DNA of 52,792 nucleotides from an uncultured Paludibacter sp. Lineage in GTDB: Bacteria; Bacteroidota; Bacteroidia; Bacteroidales; Paludibacteraceae. The stretch lies in contig CALCBD010000022.1 in assembly GCA_937897985.1 (NCBI GenBank), positions 1-52,792 of the forward strand. The letters are read 5' to 3'. Shown one piece after another: positions 7,391 through 15,553 of this stretch. The position numbers and the translations under genes are program-made. Positions within the stretch are counted from its first letter, which is position 1; each line of letters opens with the position of its first letter. Under the pieces are notes generated by a model. It was given only the letters and a program-made list of their open reading frames with translations, had not been told where the DNA came from and did no database searches.

Positions 7391-8794
7391 ATGAGAACTA
7401 AAACTATAGGTCAACAACTTGGCCGCAGTTCATGGGCTGAACCATGGAAAATCAAAATGGTAGAACCCCTTCATATCATTTCGCGCAACGAACGCGCCGT
7501 TGCTTTGGAGAAAGCAGGATACAATACTTTTCTTCTCCGTTCGGATGATGTTTATATCGATTTGCTTACCGACAGTGGCACCAATGCCATGAGCGACCGT
7601 CAGTGGGCAGGAATGATGCTTGGTGACGAAGCTTATGCAGGAAGCCGGAATTTTTATCATCTCGAAGAAGCCGTACAGGAATATTATGGTTATCAATACG
7701 TTGTTCCTACTCATCAGGGACGTGGTGCTGAAAATATTCTTTCGCAAACAGCCATTAAAAAGGGACAGTTCGTGTGTGGAAATATGTATTTTACCACAAC
7801 CCGGTTGCATCAGGAACTTGCTGGTGGCATTTTTACCGATGTGATTATTGACGAAGCACACGATGCCAATAACGAACATCCTTTTAAAGGCAATGTCGAT
7901 TTAAGAAAAGTACAGAAACTGATTGACGAGCACGGAGCTTCAAAAATAGCTTACATCTGTCTGGCAGCTACAGTAAATATGGCCGGCGGACAACCTGTAA
8001 GTATGCAAAATGCCCGTGAATTGCATTCACTATGCCAAAAGCATAACATTAAAATTTATATGGATGCCACAAGGGCAGTTGAAAATGCCTATTTCATTCA
8101 GGAACGTGAACCGGGATATTCCGATAAAACACTTGCACAGATTCTGAAAGAATTTTGCAGTTATACCGATGGAGCCACCATGAGTGCCAAAAAAGATTCT
8201 CTGGCAAATATTGGTGGATGGTTAGCCATGAACGACCGCGGACTGTATGAAGAAGCATGCAACCTTGTTGTGGTTTACGAAGGATTACAAACCTACGGTG
8301 GAATGGCCGGACGTGACATGGAAGTACTCTCGATTGGTATCCGCGAAAGTGTTCAGGATGAATACATGCGTTCACGAATCGGGCAGGTGCGTTATCTGGG
8401 CGAATTGCTTATGGATTGGGGAATCCCGGTAACAAAGCCAATCGGCGGTCATGCTGTATTTTTAAATGCTGCCGCGTTTTATCCGCATATTCCACAGGAA
8501 GAATTTCCGGCTCAAACACTTGCTGCCGACTTATATCTCGAGTCGGGAGTGCGCTCAATGGAACGGGGCATTGTCAGTGCAGGCCGGAATAAATTAACAG
8601 GAGAAAATTATCATCCAAGACTCGAACTGACAAGGCTGACAATCCCCCGACGCGTTTATACACAGGCACACATGGATATTGTAGCCGAATCGGTTAAGAA
8701 TCTGTATGATGTTCGTGAACAGAAAAAAGGTTTGAAAATGGTTTATGAACCCAAATATCTCAGATTCTTTCAGGCAAGGTTCGAACGTTTATAA
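7391..8794 (+). CDS. tpl: Tyrosine phenol-lyase (beta-tyrosinase)
   Basis: PLP enzyme of the beta-eliminating lyase family, splitting L-tyrosine to phenol, pyruvate and ammonia. Reading it against remembered Citrobacter freundii TPL gives a gap-free match with an 11-residue N-terminal extension. Lys268 (TPL Lys257) binds PLP; Tyr82, Asp225, Arg228 and Arg415 match TPL Tyr71, Asp214, Arg217 and Arg404. Three positions separating TPL from tryptophanase are TPL-like: Thr135 (TPL Thr124; tryptophanase Asp), Arg392 (TPL Arg381; tryptophanase hydrophobic) and Phe459 (TPL Phe448; tryptophanase His). The short insertion after the THQGRGAE motif in E. coli TnaA is absent. It stands alone, with a possible regulatory leader and its own terminator. 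Automatic annotation may call it tryptophanase. Confidence 0.85.
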   Translation: MRTKTIGQQLGRSSWAEPWKIKMVEPLHIISRNERAVALEKAGYNTFLLRSDDVYIDLLTDSGTNAMSDRQWAGMMLGDEAYAGSRNFYHLEEAVQEYYGYQYVVPTHQGRGAENILSQTAIKKGQFVCGNMYFTTTRLHQELAGGIFTDVIIDEAHDANNEHPFKGNVDLRKVQKLIDEHGASKIAYICLAATVNMAGGQPVSMQNARELHSLCQKHNIKIYMDATRAVENAYFIQEREPGYSDKTLAQILKEFCSYTDGATMSAKKDSLANIGGWLAMNDRGLYEEACNLVVVYEGLQTYGGMAGRDMEVLSIGIRESVQDEYMRSRIGQVRYLGELLMDWGIPVTKPIGGHAVFLNAAAFYPHIPQEEFPAQTLAADLYLESGVRSMERGIVSAGRNKLTGENYHPRLELTRLTIPRRVYTQAHMDIVAESVKNLYDVREQKKGLKMVYEPKYLRFFQARFERL

Positions 8795-8811
8795 TTAAAA
8801 TACTCATTCAT

Positions 8812-8849
8812 CGGGGCATTTTTAAAACCGTAAACCGGGAAATGCCCCG
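8812..8849 (+). terminator. Intrinsic terminator of the lyase gene
   Basis: CGGGGCATTT (8812-8821) pairs with AAATGCCCCG (8840-8849), followed directly by an eight-T tract. It separates the lyase from the convergent permease gene. Confidence 0.92.
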
Positions 8850-8880
8850 TTTTTTTTAATTCATTTTTCGGACTTTCATC

Positions 8881-9876
8881 CTATCTCCTTTTTAGAATAA
8901 TCCAGATAATAACCGGTGCTCCGAACAACGAACTAATGGTATTGACCGGTAATGTGTAGGAAGGTATTTGTGTAATGATATCGCATATTAACAGCAATGA
9001 TGCCCCGCACAGAAGACTCGCAGGCAGCAGCACTTTGTGTAAAGATGTTTTAAAGATTCCTCTGGCAATATGAGGAATAGCAACACCAACAAAAGCTATC
9101 GGACCTGTAAAAGCTGTTATTCCGCCGGCAAGCAATCCGGTAGCTACCACAATAAAGAAACGGGTCCGTACAATGGAGATTCCCAGACCACGCGCATAAT
9201 TCTCTCCCAGCAACATACCGTCGAGTCGTTTCTGAAGCATGAATGCCATGCCTGTTCCAACTAATGCAACCGGTAAAAGTACCTGCATATAATCCCAGTT
9301 GACAGCACTTAAACTCCCGAAGGTCCACATTACAAATAGTTTGATTGCATCAGGATTGCTGAAGTTTTGAATAACGTTTACAACCGAACCTGCAATTGTT
9401 CCGAACATAATTCCGACAATCAAAAGCGATACTGCATTTTGTACTCTGAAAGATACTCCGATCACCAGTAAAAGTACCAGTGTTGCACCGGTTATTGCGG
9501 CTATTATCATGGCCCAGCCACTATTAACCAATGCTAAAGGAAGTATTGCCGACGACATGGTGATGAGTGCAACACCCAGACTTGCTCCTGAACTAACGCC
9601 CAAAATATACGGATCTGCTAACGGATTTCGAAAAAGTGTCTGCATCATCAACCCTGCTACCGATAAAGATGATCCGGCAATAACAGCCGTAATTGCTTTA
9701 GGTAACCTGAAATTCAGTATGATTTCTGAGTTGATGTTATTAGTAGCATCACCGCCTAAAACACTTAGAATCTCTTTTAACGAAATATGAATGCTTCCGC
9801 ATATTAAATCAATTGTAAATAGCCCCAGGGTCAATACAATCAGGAAAATAAATATGAAAAAGTGGCGTGATTTCAT
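8881..9876 (-). CDS. FecCD/BtuC-family ABC transporter permease
   Basis: Inner-membrane permease for iron-siderophore, heme or corrinoid uptake. The 331-residue protein is almost wholly hydrophobic, with about ten membrane segments, and carries the family signatures FRLPKAITAVIAGSSLSVAG, QTLFRNPLADPYILGVSSGAS and TGPIAFVGVAIPHIAR. It follows the binding-protein gene on the same strand with a 48-base gap, so the two are probably co-transcribed. No ATPase gene (FecE/BtuD type) follows: the next gene is convergent, so the ATPase must be encoded elsewhere. Substrate cannot be told from sequence. Confidence 0.93.
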   Translation of the reverse strand: MKSRHFFIFIFLIVLTLGLFTIDLICGSIHISLKEILSVLGGDATNNINSEIILNFRLPKAITAVIAGSSLSVAGLMMQTLFRNPLADPYILGVSSGASLGVALITMSSAILPLALVNSGWAMIIAAITGATLVLLLVIGVSFRVQNAVSLLIVGIMFGTIAGSVVNVIQNFSNPDAIKLFVMWTFGSLSAVNWDYMQVLLPVALVGTGMAFMLQKRLDGMLLGENYARGLGISIVRTRFFIVVATGLLAGGITAFTGPIAFVGVAIPHIARGIFKTSLHKVLLPASLLCGASLLLICDIITQIPSYTLPVNTISSLFGAPVIIWIILKRR

Positions 9877-9924
9877 TCCGGATTACAAATATCTAAAATT
9901 TCGGATTACTTTATTTATCATAAT

Positions 9925-11052
9925 TCATTGTAACTTATCGGCATATACTAACTCATAACCGGGTAAGATTTCAGGATGAATTATCGCAATTGCATCACTT
10001 AAAATAAGATCGGGACGTGCGATGGCACTTTCCCAAAAATCATTGGCCGAACCGGGCAGCAATCTTTTGTTAAAATTATACACTTCTTTCAATACCACCG
10101 GTCTGAAAAGCTTATTTTTGGAATCAGCTTTTATCAAATCCTTAAGCGAATTATAATTACAGTTGATCCAGATATCGCTTTGTGAAAAATTTTTCAAAAC
10201 TGTCTCAACATTGAGTGCCAGACTTCCCGAACCGGAATCAGTAGCATAAAAATAACTGCCGCCTGCATCTGCTATTAGTCTTGCCATAAAATTCTGACCA
10301 GAAGGCATATACCAGGTTCCCCTGAAGTTTGAACCGGTCATGATTACGGGTTTGGTCCTGACATTCTGCGCTTTAGCTTTGATCTCATTATAGCGCTGGT
10401 CTACCTTGTCGAAAATACTGTCAGCCACAGTTTCCTTTTCATAGAATGCCGCCACAAATTTAATCCATTCGGCACGTGCCAGCAACGAATTTTCCATCCA
10501 TTCGTTATTAAAAATAACCGGAATACCAGCTTTAATTATTCTTTGAGCATAGGGATCGTTCTGATTATAACCACTCATCATCACAGCATTCGGATTTAAC
10601 TGAAGTGTTTTTTCGACATTGATGTTAAATGCATCCCCCAAATCCGCAATTTTTCCTGAGTTAATTCCGGCGTTTATTTCTTTATTATAAATAATTTTGG
10701 GAGAACAAACTCCATTCACTGTTTTTAAAGCATTAATTAAATTCAAAAATTCGAAATGCGTGACCGAAGTGGCTGCCAGTGAATGTAGCGGAACTGTAAC
10801 TCTGATACCATCACCCGGGGTTTTTATTCCGGTTTTATTAATCAGATAATAACGTGCAAAAACATTCCCTTTTTGCCACGGACTGTAAACCACTACCTCC
10901 TTATAATTTTTAAAATAGCGAATGGCAAAACCTTTGGCATATTTCAATTGCAATGTATCTGTTGTTGAAATGTGTTCAACATTTGCCGGTTTTTTGCCAC
11001 ACGAAGCAAATAAAACCAGTAATGATATGAATAGAAGTGATTTTTTAATCAT
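9925..11052 (-). CDS. Substrate-binding lipoprotein of a FecB/BtuF-type ABC transporter
   Basis: The 375-residue protein starts MIKKSLLFISLLVLFASCGKK, a lipoprotein signal with lipobox Cys18, so it should be anchored to a membrane and deliver substrate to the permease encoded just downstream. The body has the two-lobe periplasmic binding protein style (NVEKTLQLNPNAVMMSG, GIPVIFNNEW, then DIWINCNYNSL). I chose the ATG at 11052. A longer frame opens at a TTG at 11124, inside the leader hairpin and before any signal peptide, and is unlikely. Ligand unknown: ferric siderophore, heme or cobalamin are all possible. Confidence 0.88.
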   Translation of the reverse strand: MIKKSLLFISLLVLFASCGKKPANVEHISTTDTLQLKYAKGFAIRYFKNYKEVVVYSPWQKGNVFARYYLINKTGIKTPGDGIRVTVPLHSLAATSVTHFEFLNLINALKTVNGVCSPKIIYNKEINAGINSGKIADLGDAFNINVEKTLQLNPNAVMMSGYNQNDPYAQRIIKAGIPVIFNNEWMENSLLARAEWIKFVAAFYEKETVADSIFDKVDQRYNEIKAKAQNVRTKPVIMTGSNFRGTWYMPSGQNFMARLIADAGGSYFYATDSGSGSLALNVETVLKNFSQSDIWINCNYNSLKDLIKADSKNKLFRPVVLKEVYNFNKRLLPGSANDFWESAIARPDLILSDAIAIIHPEILPGYELVYADKLQ

Positions 11053-11092
11053 AACCCGAAAGGAAATTTGTAAGCAACCATTGTTTAATAAA

Positions 11093-11150
11093 AAAACCGC
11101 AAAGTATTGCTCCGCGGTTTTCAATTTATATTTTAAATCATTGCGGTTTT
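11093..11150 (-). promoter_or_regulatory. Attenuator-like leader of the binding-protein/permease operon
   Basis: On the minus strand, a -7 box TATCTTTG (11163-11156) is followed by AAAACCGCAA (11150-11141), a second AAAACCGC (11121-11114) and then GCGGTTTT running into a T-tract (11100-11093). The second copy and the last arm form an 8-base-pair terminator-like hairpin upstream of the ATG. The first copy can pair with the same right arm over 10 bases (TTGCGGTTTT, 11102-11093). The two pairings exclude each other, as in transcription attenuators. The ligand or trigger is unknown. Confidence 0.55.
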
Positions 11151-11311
11151 CTTCGCAAAGATAATAGTAATTGGTAAGAAAATAAATTAATTTTCGATTT
11201 TAATAAGGTTATGGATATAAAACCTGATTTTATAAATAAACAGACTGTGTTTGAGGATATTTTAATAAAATCGGCTAAACATGCGTGTCTGTCAATCGAA
11301 TATAAAGTAAA

Positions 11312-12760
11312 TTATGCCTTATCGTTTTTTACAAAAAGCCACAAAATTCCGGATATGGTGAGTGTTATAGCCGAAATAACAAACACTACCGACTTGTCGG
11401 ATGCAGCATTGATAACTTCTCCCATTTTAAAACTTGCAACTAACTGAGGCAAAACCACCGATAAATTGAAAATCCCCATATAAAGTCCCATTTTTGTTTG
11501 GTCTACTTTCTCGCTCATTATGGCAAAGGGCAGCGAAACTACAGATGCCCATCCAATACCGGCTATACCAATCATGACATAATAAGCAATGACCGTAGTA
11601 CCAAAAAACAAGACCCCAAAGTAACCAGCAGCCATGATAAAGATACAAATCAAATGAGTTTTAACCATTCCTATCTTTTTTGCAAATCCGTTGAGTACCA
11701 GCACCGGAAGTAAAGCACTTACCAGACTAAGAATAAAAAATGCAATGGAATTCACCTTTCCGGCTTCTTCGCCGAGTCCTAATTTATTTGTAAGGAAAAA
11801 ATAGGCATAAATAAACATGGTTTGAACACCAATCCAGGTGAAAGTATGTGCTAAAAGTACTTTCTGAAATTCGTTACTTTTTTTATCGCTCCGGGTCAGA
11901 TTTAAAAGCACAGCTACCGCACTGAAAATAAGTAAAATAATAGCTGATAATTCAACAATTCCCAAAGAGAAACCGTATACCGGAATTGCTATATTTATCT
12001 GAAGTCCAAATAGTTTCGATACAATTACATATACGCCGTACAGTAAAAATCCTGATAAGGGAAATAAAGCTTCAACGATATCCATGAACGAGGTCTTCGT
12101 ATTTTCAACAGCAACATTGCCTTTTTCGTCTTTCAGTTCACGTGGTTCCTGAATAAGCAAAGCAGGAATTATTGAAGCAAGTAAAGCAATACTTACACCG
12201 AAATAAATCAGAAAAATATTTCCCAATGTTCCGCCTATCAGATACGCCAATACCCCGAAAGTCCCCGAAACGGTTTGCATCCAGGTGTAACCTTTACTTC
12301 TTTCGTTATAATTTGTACAATCGGCAACCAGTGAACGTGTGGGGTTGAAACTTACATTGATCGACAAATCGAATGTTAGTGCTACTATCACTGCAATAGA
12401 TAATAATCCGGCTTGCGGATCATTGCCACCCACGAAAATTTTCTGAATAATTTCGAGATTGGGTAATGCAAGCATCATCAAAGCAGCTAAAATCCCGCCT
12501 ATGATAATCCATGGCCGGCGTCGTCCACCCAGGAACCACATGTTATCGGAAAGCGCTCCAACAATGGGCTGAGCAATAATTCCGGCAATAGGACCTGCAG
12601 CCCAAACTATACCTATTTCATGAATGTCAAGTCCGTATTTGGTGGATAAAATCCAGCTCAGGGCAGAAATTTGAACAGATAAGGCAAAACCCATGGCTGT
12701 AGCAGGCAAACTGAGCAATGCGAAGAAAGCGTTACTCATTTTCTTTTGAATATTTAGCAT
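11312..12760 (-). CDS. MFS sugar transporter, GPH/SLC45-like
   Basis: The 482-residue inner-membrane protein has about twelve hydrophobic segments. The region between segments 2 and 3 reads GALSDNMWFLGGRRRPWIIIG, the form seen in sucrose/maltose transporters of the GPH/SLC45 group, and FNPTRSLVADCT is also typical. Likely cation-coupled uptake of a di- or oligosaccharide. It is divergent from the Gfo/Idh oxidoreductase, with a perfect LacI/PurR-type palindrome between them (12863-12874), suggesting shared repression by a LacI-family regulator that is not in this window. No clear terminator follows. Confidence 0.85.
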   Translation of the reverse strand: MLNIQKKMSNAFFALLSLPATAMGFALSVQISALSWILSTKYGLDIHEIGIVWAAGPIAGIIAQPIVGALSDNMWFLGGRRRPWIIIGGILAALMMLALPNLEIIQKIFVGGNDPQAGLLSIAVIVALTFDLSINVSFNPTRSLVADCTNYNERSKGYTWMQTVSGTFGVLAYLIGGTLGNIFLIYFGVSIALLASIIPALLIQEPRELKDEKGNVAVENTKTSFMDIVEALFPLSGFLLYGVYVIVSKLFGLQINIAIPVYGFSLGIVELSAIILLIFSAVAVLLNLTRSDKKSNEFQKVLLAHTFTWIGVQTMFIYAYFFLTNKLGLGEEAGKVNSIAFFILSLVSALLPVLVLNGFAKKIGMVKTHLICIFIMAAGYFGVLFFGTTVIAYYVMIGIAGIGWASVVSLPFAIMSEKVDQTKMGLYMGIFNLSVVLPQLVASFKMGEVINAASDKSVVFVISAITLTISGILWLFVKNDKA

Positions 12761-12862
12761 GATTTTCAGTATTAAAATTGGTTATTTTACATTAAGATGC
12801 AATGATATTCATTTTCTTCCGAAATTCATAATTTTTTTTCTGAAGAAATACAATATTCTGGT

Positions 12863-12874
12863 GCAAACGTTTGC
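12863..12874. promoter_or_regulatory. LacI/PurR-type operator palindrome
   Basis: GCAAACGTTTGC is a perfect 12-base palindrome with the central CG and AAACG/CGTTT half-sites of LacI-family operators; the E. coli PurR consensus contains this exact core. It lies between the divergent MFS and oxidoreductase genes, 10 bases upstream of the oxidoreductase -33 box. Confidence 0.65.
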
Positions 12875-12884
12875 TACGCCGGAA

Positions 12885-12915
12885 TTTGAATTACCCGTAC
12901 AATCAGTTATCTTTG
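12885..12915 (+). promoter_or_regulatory. Promoter of the Gfo/Idh oxidoreductase
   Basis: TTTG (12885-12888), a 19-base spacer and TATCTTTG (12908-12915). The ATG is only 14 bases past the -7 box, so the mRNA leader is very short. This also fixes the start codon at 12930. Confidence 0.85.
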
Positions 12916-12929
12916 TAAAAAAAAATAAT

Positions 12930-13925
12930 ATGGAAAAAGTTGATACCGTTATCTGGGGAATCATTGGTGCGGGCGACGTTTGCGAACGAAAAAGCGTCCC
13001 TGCAATGTATAAAACCGAACATTCGCATGTAAAAACAGTGATGAGGCGAAATGCCGGGAAAGCAGAAGATTTTGCCCGACGACACAACATCGGTCACTGT
13101 ACCACACAACTCGATGATTTATTGAGTGATAAAGAAATAAACGCCGTTTATATTGCTACCCCACCCGATTCGCACGCCGAACTGACAATAAAAGCAGCAA
13201 AAGCCGGAAAAGCAGTTTATGTTGAAAAACCAATGGCTATCAGCACAATAGAATGTGAGGCTATGATTGAAGCTTGCCGTGAAGCAGATGTTAAACTTTT
13301 TGTGGCTTATTACCGACGTTCTCTTCCGGGCTTTCTGAAAGTCAAAGAACTGATTGACAGTGGAATGATTGGAAGTGTTCGTACTGTTAAAATTGAGATG
13401 TACAAACCCCTTTCGGTTGATGATACTTTCAATCCGGCTACCAACTGGCGGGTTCAACCATCAATTTCGGGTGGAGGTTATTTTCACGATCTGGCTTCAC
13501 ATCAGCTGGATTACCTCGATTTTTTGTTTGGAAAAATTACTTTTACAGCCGGTATCTCTAAAAACCAGGCACTTGCCTACCCTGCCGATGATATAGTCTG
13601 TTCGGTATTCAGCTTCGAAAACGGTGTGACAGGTTCAGGAGTCTGGTGTTTCAGCACTGACGAAATCTCTGAAAAAGACTGCATTACAATCATCGGATCG
13701 AAGGGTGAAATTTCATTCAATTGCTTTGGTGAACCTATGCTCATCAATCTGAAAAGTACTGAAAACGGAATTCATCAATTCAGCTATATACACCAGCAAC
13801 CGATTCAACAGACACTTGTTCAGCTAATTGTAGATGAACTCCGCGGAATTGAACACTCACCGAGCACCGGCATTAGTGGGGCTCGTACAACTACGGTGAT
13901 GGAAAAAATGACCTGCAAATACTAA
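12930..13925 (+). CDS. Gfo/Idh/MocA-family oxidoreductase
   Basis: NAD(P)-dependent sugar or inositol oxidoreductase. The 331-residue protein has an N-terminal Rossmann fold (WGIIGAGDV at residues 8-16), then the family's ATPPDSHAE segment and the conserved EKP motif (VYVEKPMAI). The C-terminal sheet domain carries the GGGYFHDLASHQLDYLDFL segment that supplies the catalytic Asp-His region. The frame is open upstream to 12759, but the promoter at 12885-12915 shows that translation begins at the ATG at 12930. It is divergent from a sugar transporter around a LacI-type operator, so it may act on an imported sugar derivative. Exact substrate unknown. Confidence 0.88.
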   Translation: MEKVDTVIWGIIGAGDVCERKSVPAMYKTEHSHVKTVMRRNAGKAEDFARRHNIGHCTTQLDDLLSDKEINAVYIATPPDSHAELTIKAAKAGKAVYVEKPMAISTIECEAMIEACREADVKLFVAYYRRSLPGFLKVKELIDSGMIGSVRTVKIEMYKPLSVDDTFNPATNWRVQPSISGGGYFHDLASHQLDYLDFLFGKITFTAGISKNQALAYPADDIVCSVFSFENGVTGSGVWCFSTDEISEKDCITIIGSKGEISFNCFGEPMLINLKSTENGIHQFSYIHQQPIQQTLVQLIVDELRGIEHSPSTGISGARTTTVMEKMTCKY

Positions 13926-13996
13926 ATTTTAAAGAATTAGAAGATTCAAAACAGGGCACTTATTCAAACATCAACTTTTTCACAACATAAACCAAT

Positions 13997-14030
13997 AACT
14001 CCCCGATAAGCATCAGCCTATCGGGGAGTT
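13997..14030. terminator. Terminator between convergent genes
   Basis: AACTCCCCGATA (13997-14008) pairs perfectly with TATCGGGGAGTT (14019-14030) around a 10-base loop. It lies between the oxidoreductase (plus) and the GGGtGRT gene (minus) and is followed by TTCTATCTT on the plus side; it may serve both directions. Confidence 0.8.
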
Positions 14031-14040
14031 TCTATCTTAA

Positions 14041-14067
14041 GTCCCCCTGAGGGGGATTGAGGGGGCT
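14041..14067. repeat. G/C-run intergenic element
   Basis: GTCCCCCTGAGGGGGATTGA is followed by GGGGGC, with a short CCCCCT/AGGGGG hairpin and a third G-run. Elements of this form recur between genes in many Bacteroidota. Only one copy is in this window, so its repeat status rests on general knowledge. Confidence 0.45.
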
Positions 14068-15060
14068 TTATTTCGCCATTTCGATAGCCACAGCCACCTG
14101 TACAGTAGCTCCAACCATTGGGTTATTACCCATACCGAGGAATCCCATCATTTCCACGTGAGCAGGAACTGATGAAGAACCGGCAAACTGAGCATCACCG
14201 TGCATACGACCCATAGTATCAGTCATACCGTACGAAGCAGGACCGGCACCCATGTTGTCGGGGTGAAGAGTACGACCGGTACCGCCACCCGAAGCCACTG
14301 AGAAGTATTTTTTACCATTTTCCATACATTCTTTTTTGTATGTACCGGCCACAGGGTGCTGGAAACGGGTCGGATTAGTTGAGTTTCCTGTGATTGAAAC
14401 GTCAACACCTTCGGCACGCATAATTGCCACACCTTCGCGTACGTCATCGGCGCCATAGCATTTTACTGCAGCCCGGGGTCCGTCAGAGTACGATTTTGTA
14501 CGAACTACGTTCAGTTCGCCGGTAGCGTAATCGAAATCGGTTTGAACATAGGTAAATCCGTTGATACGTGAAATAATCATAGCAGCGTCTTTACCGAGTC
14601 CGTTCAGGATAACCCGTAATGGTTCTTTACGAACTTTGTTGGCCGACTGAGCGATACCGATAGCACCTTCGGCAGCAGCAAACGATTCGTGTCCGGCAAG
14701 GAAAGCGAAACATTTGGTTTCGTCGCGAAGCAACATGGCAGCCAGATTACCGTGACCAAGACCAACTTTACGGTCTTCGGCTACTGAACCGGGGATACAG
14801 AATGCCTGTAAACCAATTCCGATAGCTTCGGCAGCATCGGCAGCATTGGTACAGCCTTTTTTAATAGCGATAGCAGCGCCAACCACATAAGCCCATTTGG
14901 CATTTTCGAAAGCGATATTCTGAATTGATTCGCAAATCTGATAAGGGTCAATTCCCTTTGAAGCACAAATTGCTTTTGCTTCGTCGATATCTTTGATACC
15001 GTATGTATTTAGAGCCGCGTTCACTTTATTGATACGACGGTCATAACTTTCAAATAACAT
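14068..15060 (-). CDS. GGGtGRT-family protein, function unknown
   Basis: The 330-residue protein carries the motif that names its family, SGGGTGRTLHPDNMGAGPAS (GGGTGRT at residues 258-264). Seven Cys occur (32, 43, 70, 88, 117, 201, 245). The family is found mainly in anaerobes and is usually beside an IscU/NifU-like scaffold gene. That gene is here too (15555-16247), but a four-helix-bundle gene lies between. No signal peptide or membrane segment is seen, so it should be cytoplasmic. The protein's role is not established; the neighbour suggests an iron-sulfur connection, which is inference. A strong convergent terminator lies 37 bases past the stop. Confidence 0.88.
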   Translation of the reverse strand: MLFESYDRRINKVNAALNTYGIKDIDEAKAICASKGIDPYQICESIQNIAFENAKWAYVVGAAIAIKKGCTNAADAAEAIGIGLQAFCIPGSVAEDRKVGLGHGNLAAMLLRDETKCFAFLAGHESFAAAEGAIGIAQSANKVRKEPLRVILNGLGKDAAMIISRINGFTYVQTDFDYATGELNVVRTKSYSDGPRAAVKCYGADDVREGVAIMRAEGVDVSITGNSTNPTRFQHPVAGTYKKECMENGKKYFSVASGGGTGRTLHPDNMGAGPASYGMTDTMGRMHGDAQFAGSSSVPAHVEMMGFLGMGNNPMVGATVQVAVAIEMAK

Positions 15061-15087
15061 AACTTTTTATTTTAATTGATAATTAAT

Positions 15088-15142
15088 AATTCATAATGCA
15101 TAATTAGTTTAATTCATAATGTTGAATGCATAATTCATAATG
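15088..15142. repeat. AATTCATAATG repeats, left flank of the four-helix-bundle gene
   Basis: AATTCATAATG occurs three times (15088-15098, 15111-15121, 15132-15142) in the gap between the GGGtGRT start and the four-helix-bundle stop. The orientation is opposite to that of the ATGAATT repeats on the other flank, so together they form imperfect inverted repeats. Confidence 0.8.
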
Positions 15143-15143
15143 G

Positions 15144-15518
15144 TTAATTCTGTTCTGAATCAGGGTCTTTATCATTACTTGAATTTAAAATTGCAGTAAG
15201 GATTTTTATTAATTCCACACAATCATCTTTTAAGCTCTGAAATTGTGTTTCCGATATATAACCTGTAGTTACCAATAATTCAAGCCAGTATTCAGTTTCA
15301 CTTGCTTCTTTAAGTGCAACACCTAATTTAAACCGAAAATCCTTTTTACTGAAACCTCTTATTGCTTCTTTAACATTGGCCCCGATACTGGTACCACTTC
15401 TGAGAAGCTGCTTGGATAAAATAAATTCTTTCTTTTCGGTCGAAAGGAACTGGTACAACCGAATGATTCTAATTGCAAAAGCTTTACTTTTTACAACGAC
15501 CATATTGTCCTGTCCCAT
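15144..15518 (-). CDS. Four-helix-bundle protein (23S rRNA IVP/Avd-like family)
   Basis: The 124-residue all-helical protein has the family's hallmarks: FAIRIIRLYQFL, LSKQLLRSGTSIGANVKEA, the KKDFRFKLGVALKEASETEYWLELL block in parts, and a final EL-rich helix. Relatives are encoded in intervening sequences of 23S rRNA genes in some bacteria, and Avd of diversity-generating retroelements shares the fold. No reverse transcriptase or template repeat is present here. The gene is bracketed by inverted AATTCAT-type repeats and interrupts the GGGtGRT/IscU-like pair, so it looks like an inserted small cassette. Function unknown. Start ATG at 15518 lies directly inside the right flank repeat. Confidence 0.88.
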   Translation of the reverse strand: MGQDNMVVVKSKAFAIRIIRLYQFLSTEKKEFILSKQLLRSGTSIGANVKEAIRGFSKKDFRFKLGVALKEASETEYWLELLVTTGYISETQFQSLKDDCVELIKILTAILNSSNDKDPDSEQN

Positions 15519-15521
15519 ATT

Positions 15522-15553
15522 TATGAATTATGAATTGTGAATTATGAATTGTA
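15522..15553. repeat. ATGAATT repeats, right flank of the four-helix-bundle gene
   Basis: Four near-copies of ATGAATT (one as GTGAATT) fill the 36 bases between the IscU-like stop and the four-helix-bundle start. They are the inverse of the AATTCAT repeats on the left flank. Confidence 0.8.

Noticed and set aside
7391..8794. Tryptophanase as the product name
   Set aside because: The residues at the three specificity positions and the missing insertion after THQGRGAE match tyrosine phenol-lyase instead.
11053..11124. Longer binding-protein start at a TTG (11124)
   Set aside because: It would translate through the leader hairpin and put 24 residues before a clean lipoprotein signal peptide.
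11211..11447. 78-residue ORF overlapping the MFS gene end
   Set aside because: It is antisense to the transporter and resembles no protein; a shadow frame.
12759..12929. N-terminal extension of the Gfo/Idh oxidoreductase
   Set aside because: The frame is open, but it spans the operator and promoter; the family start is at 12930.
15144..15518. Diversity-generating retroelement accessory gene
   Set aside because: The protein shares the Avd fold family, but there is no reverse transcriptase, template repeat or variable repeat in the window.
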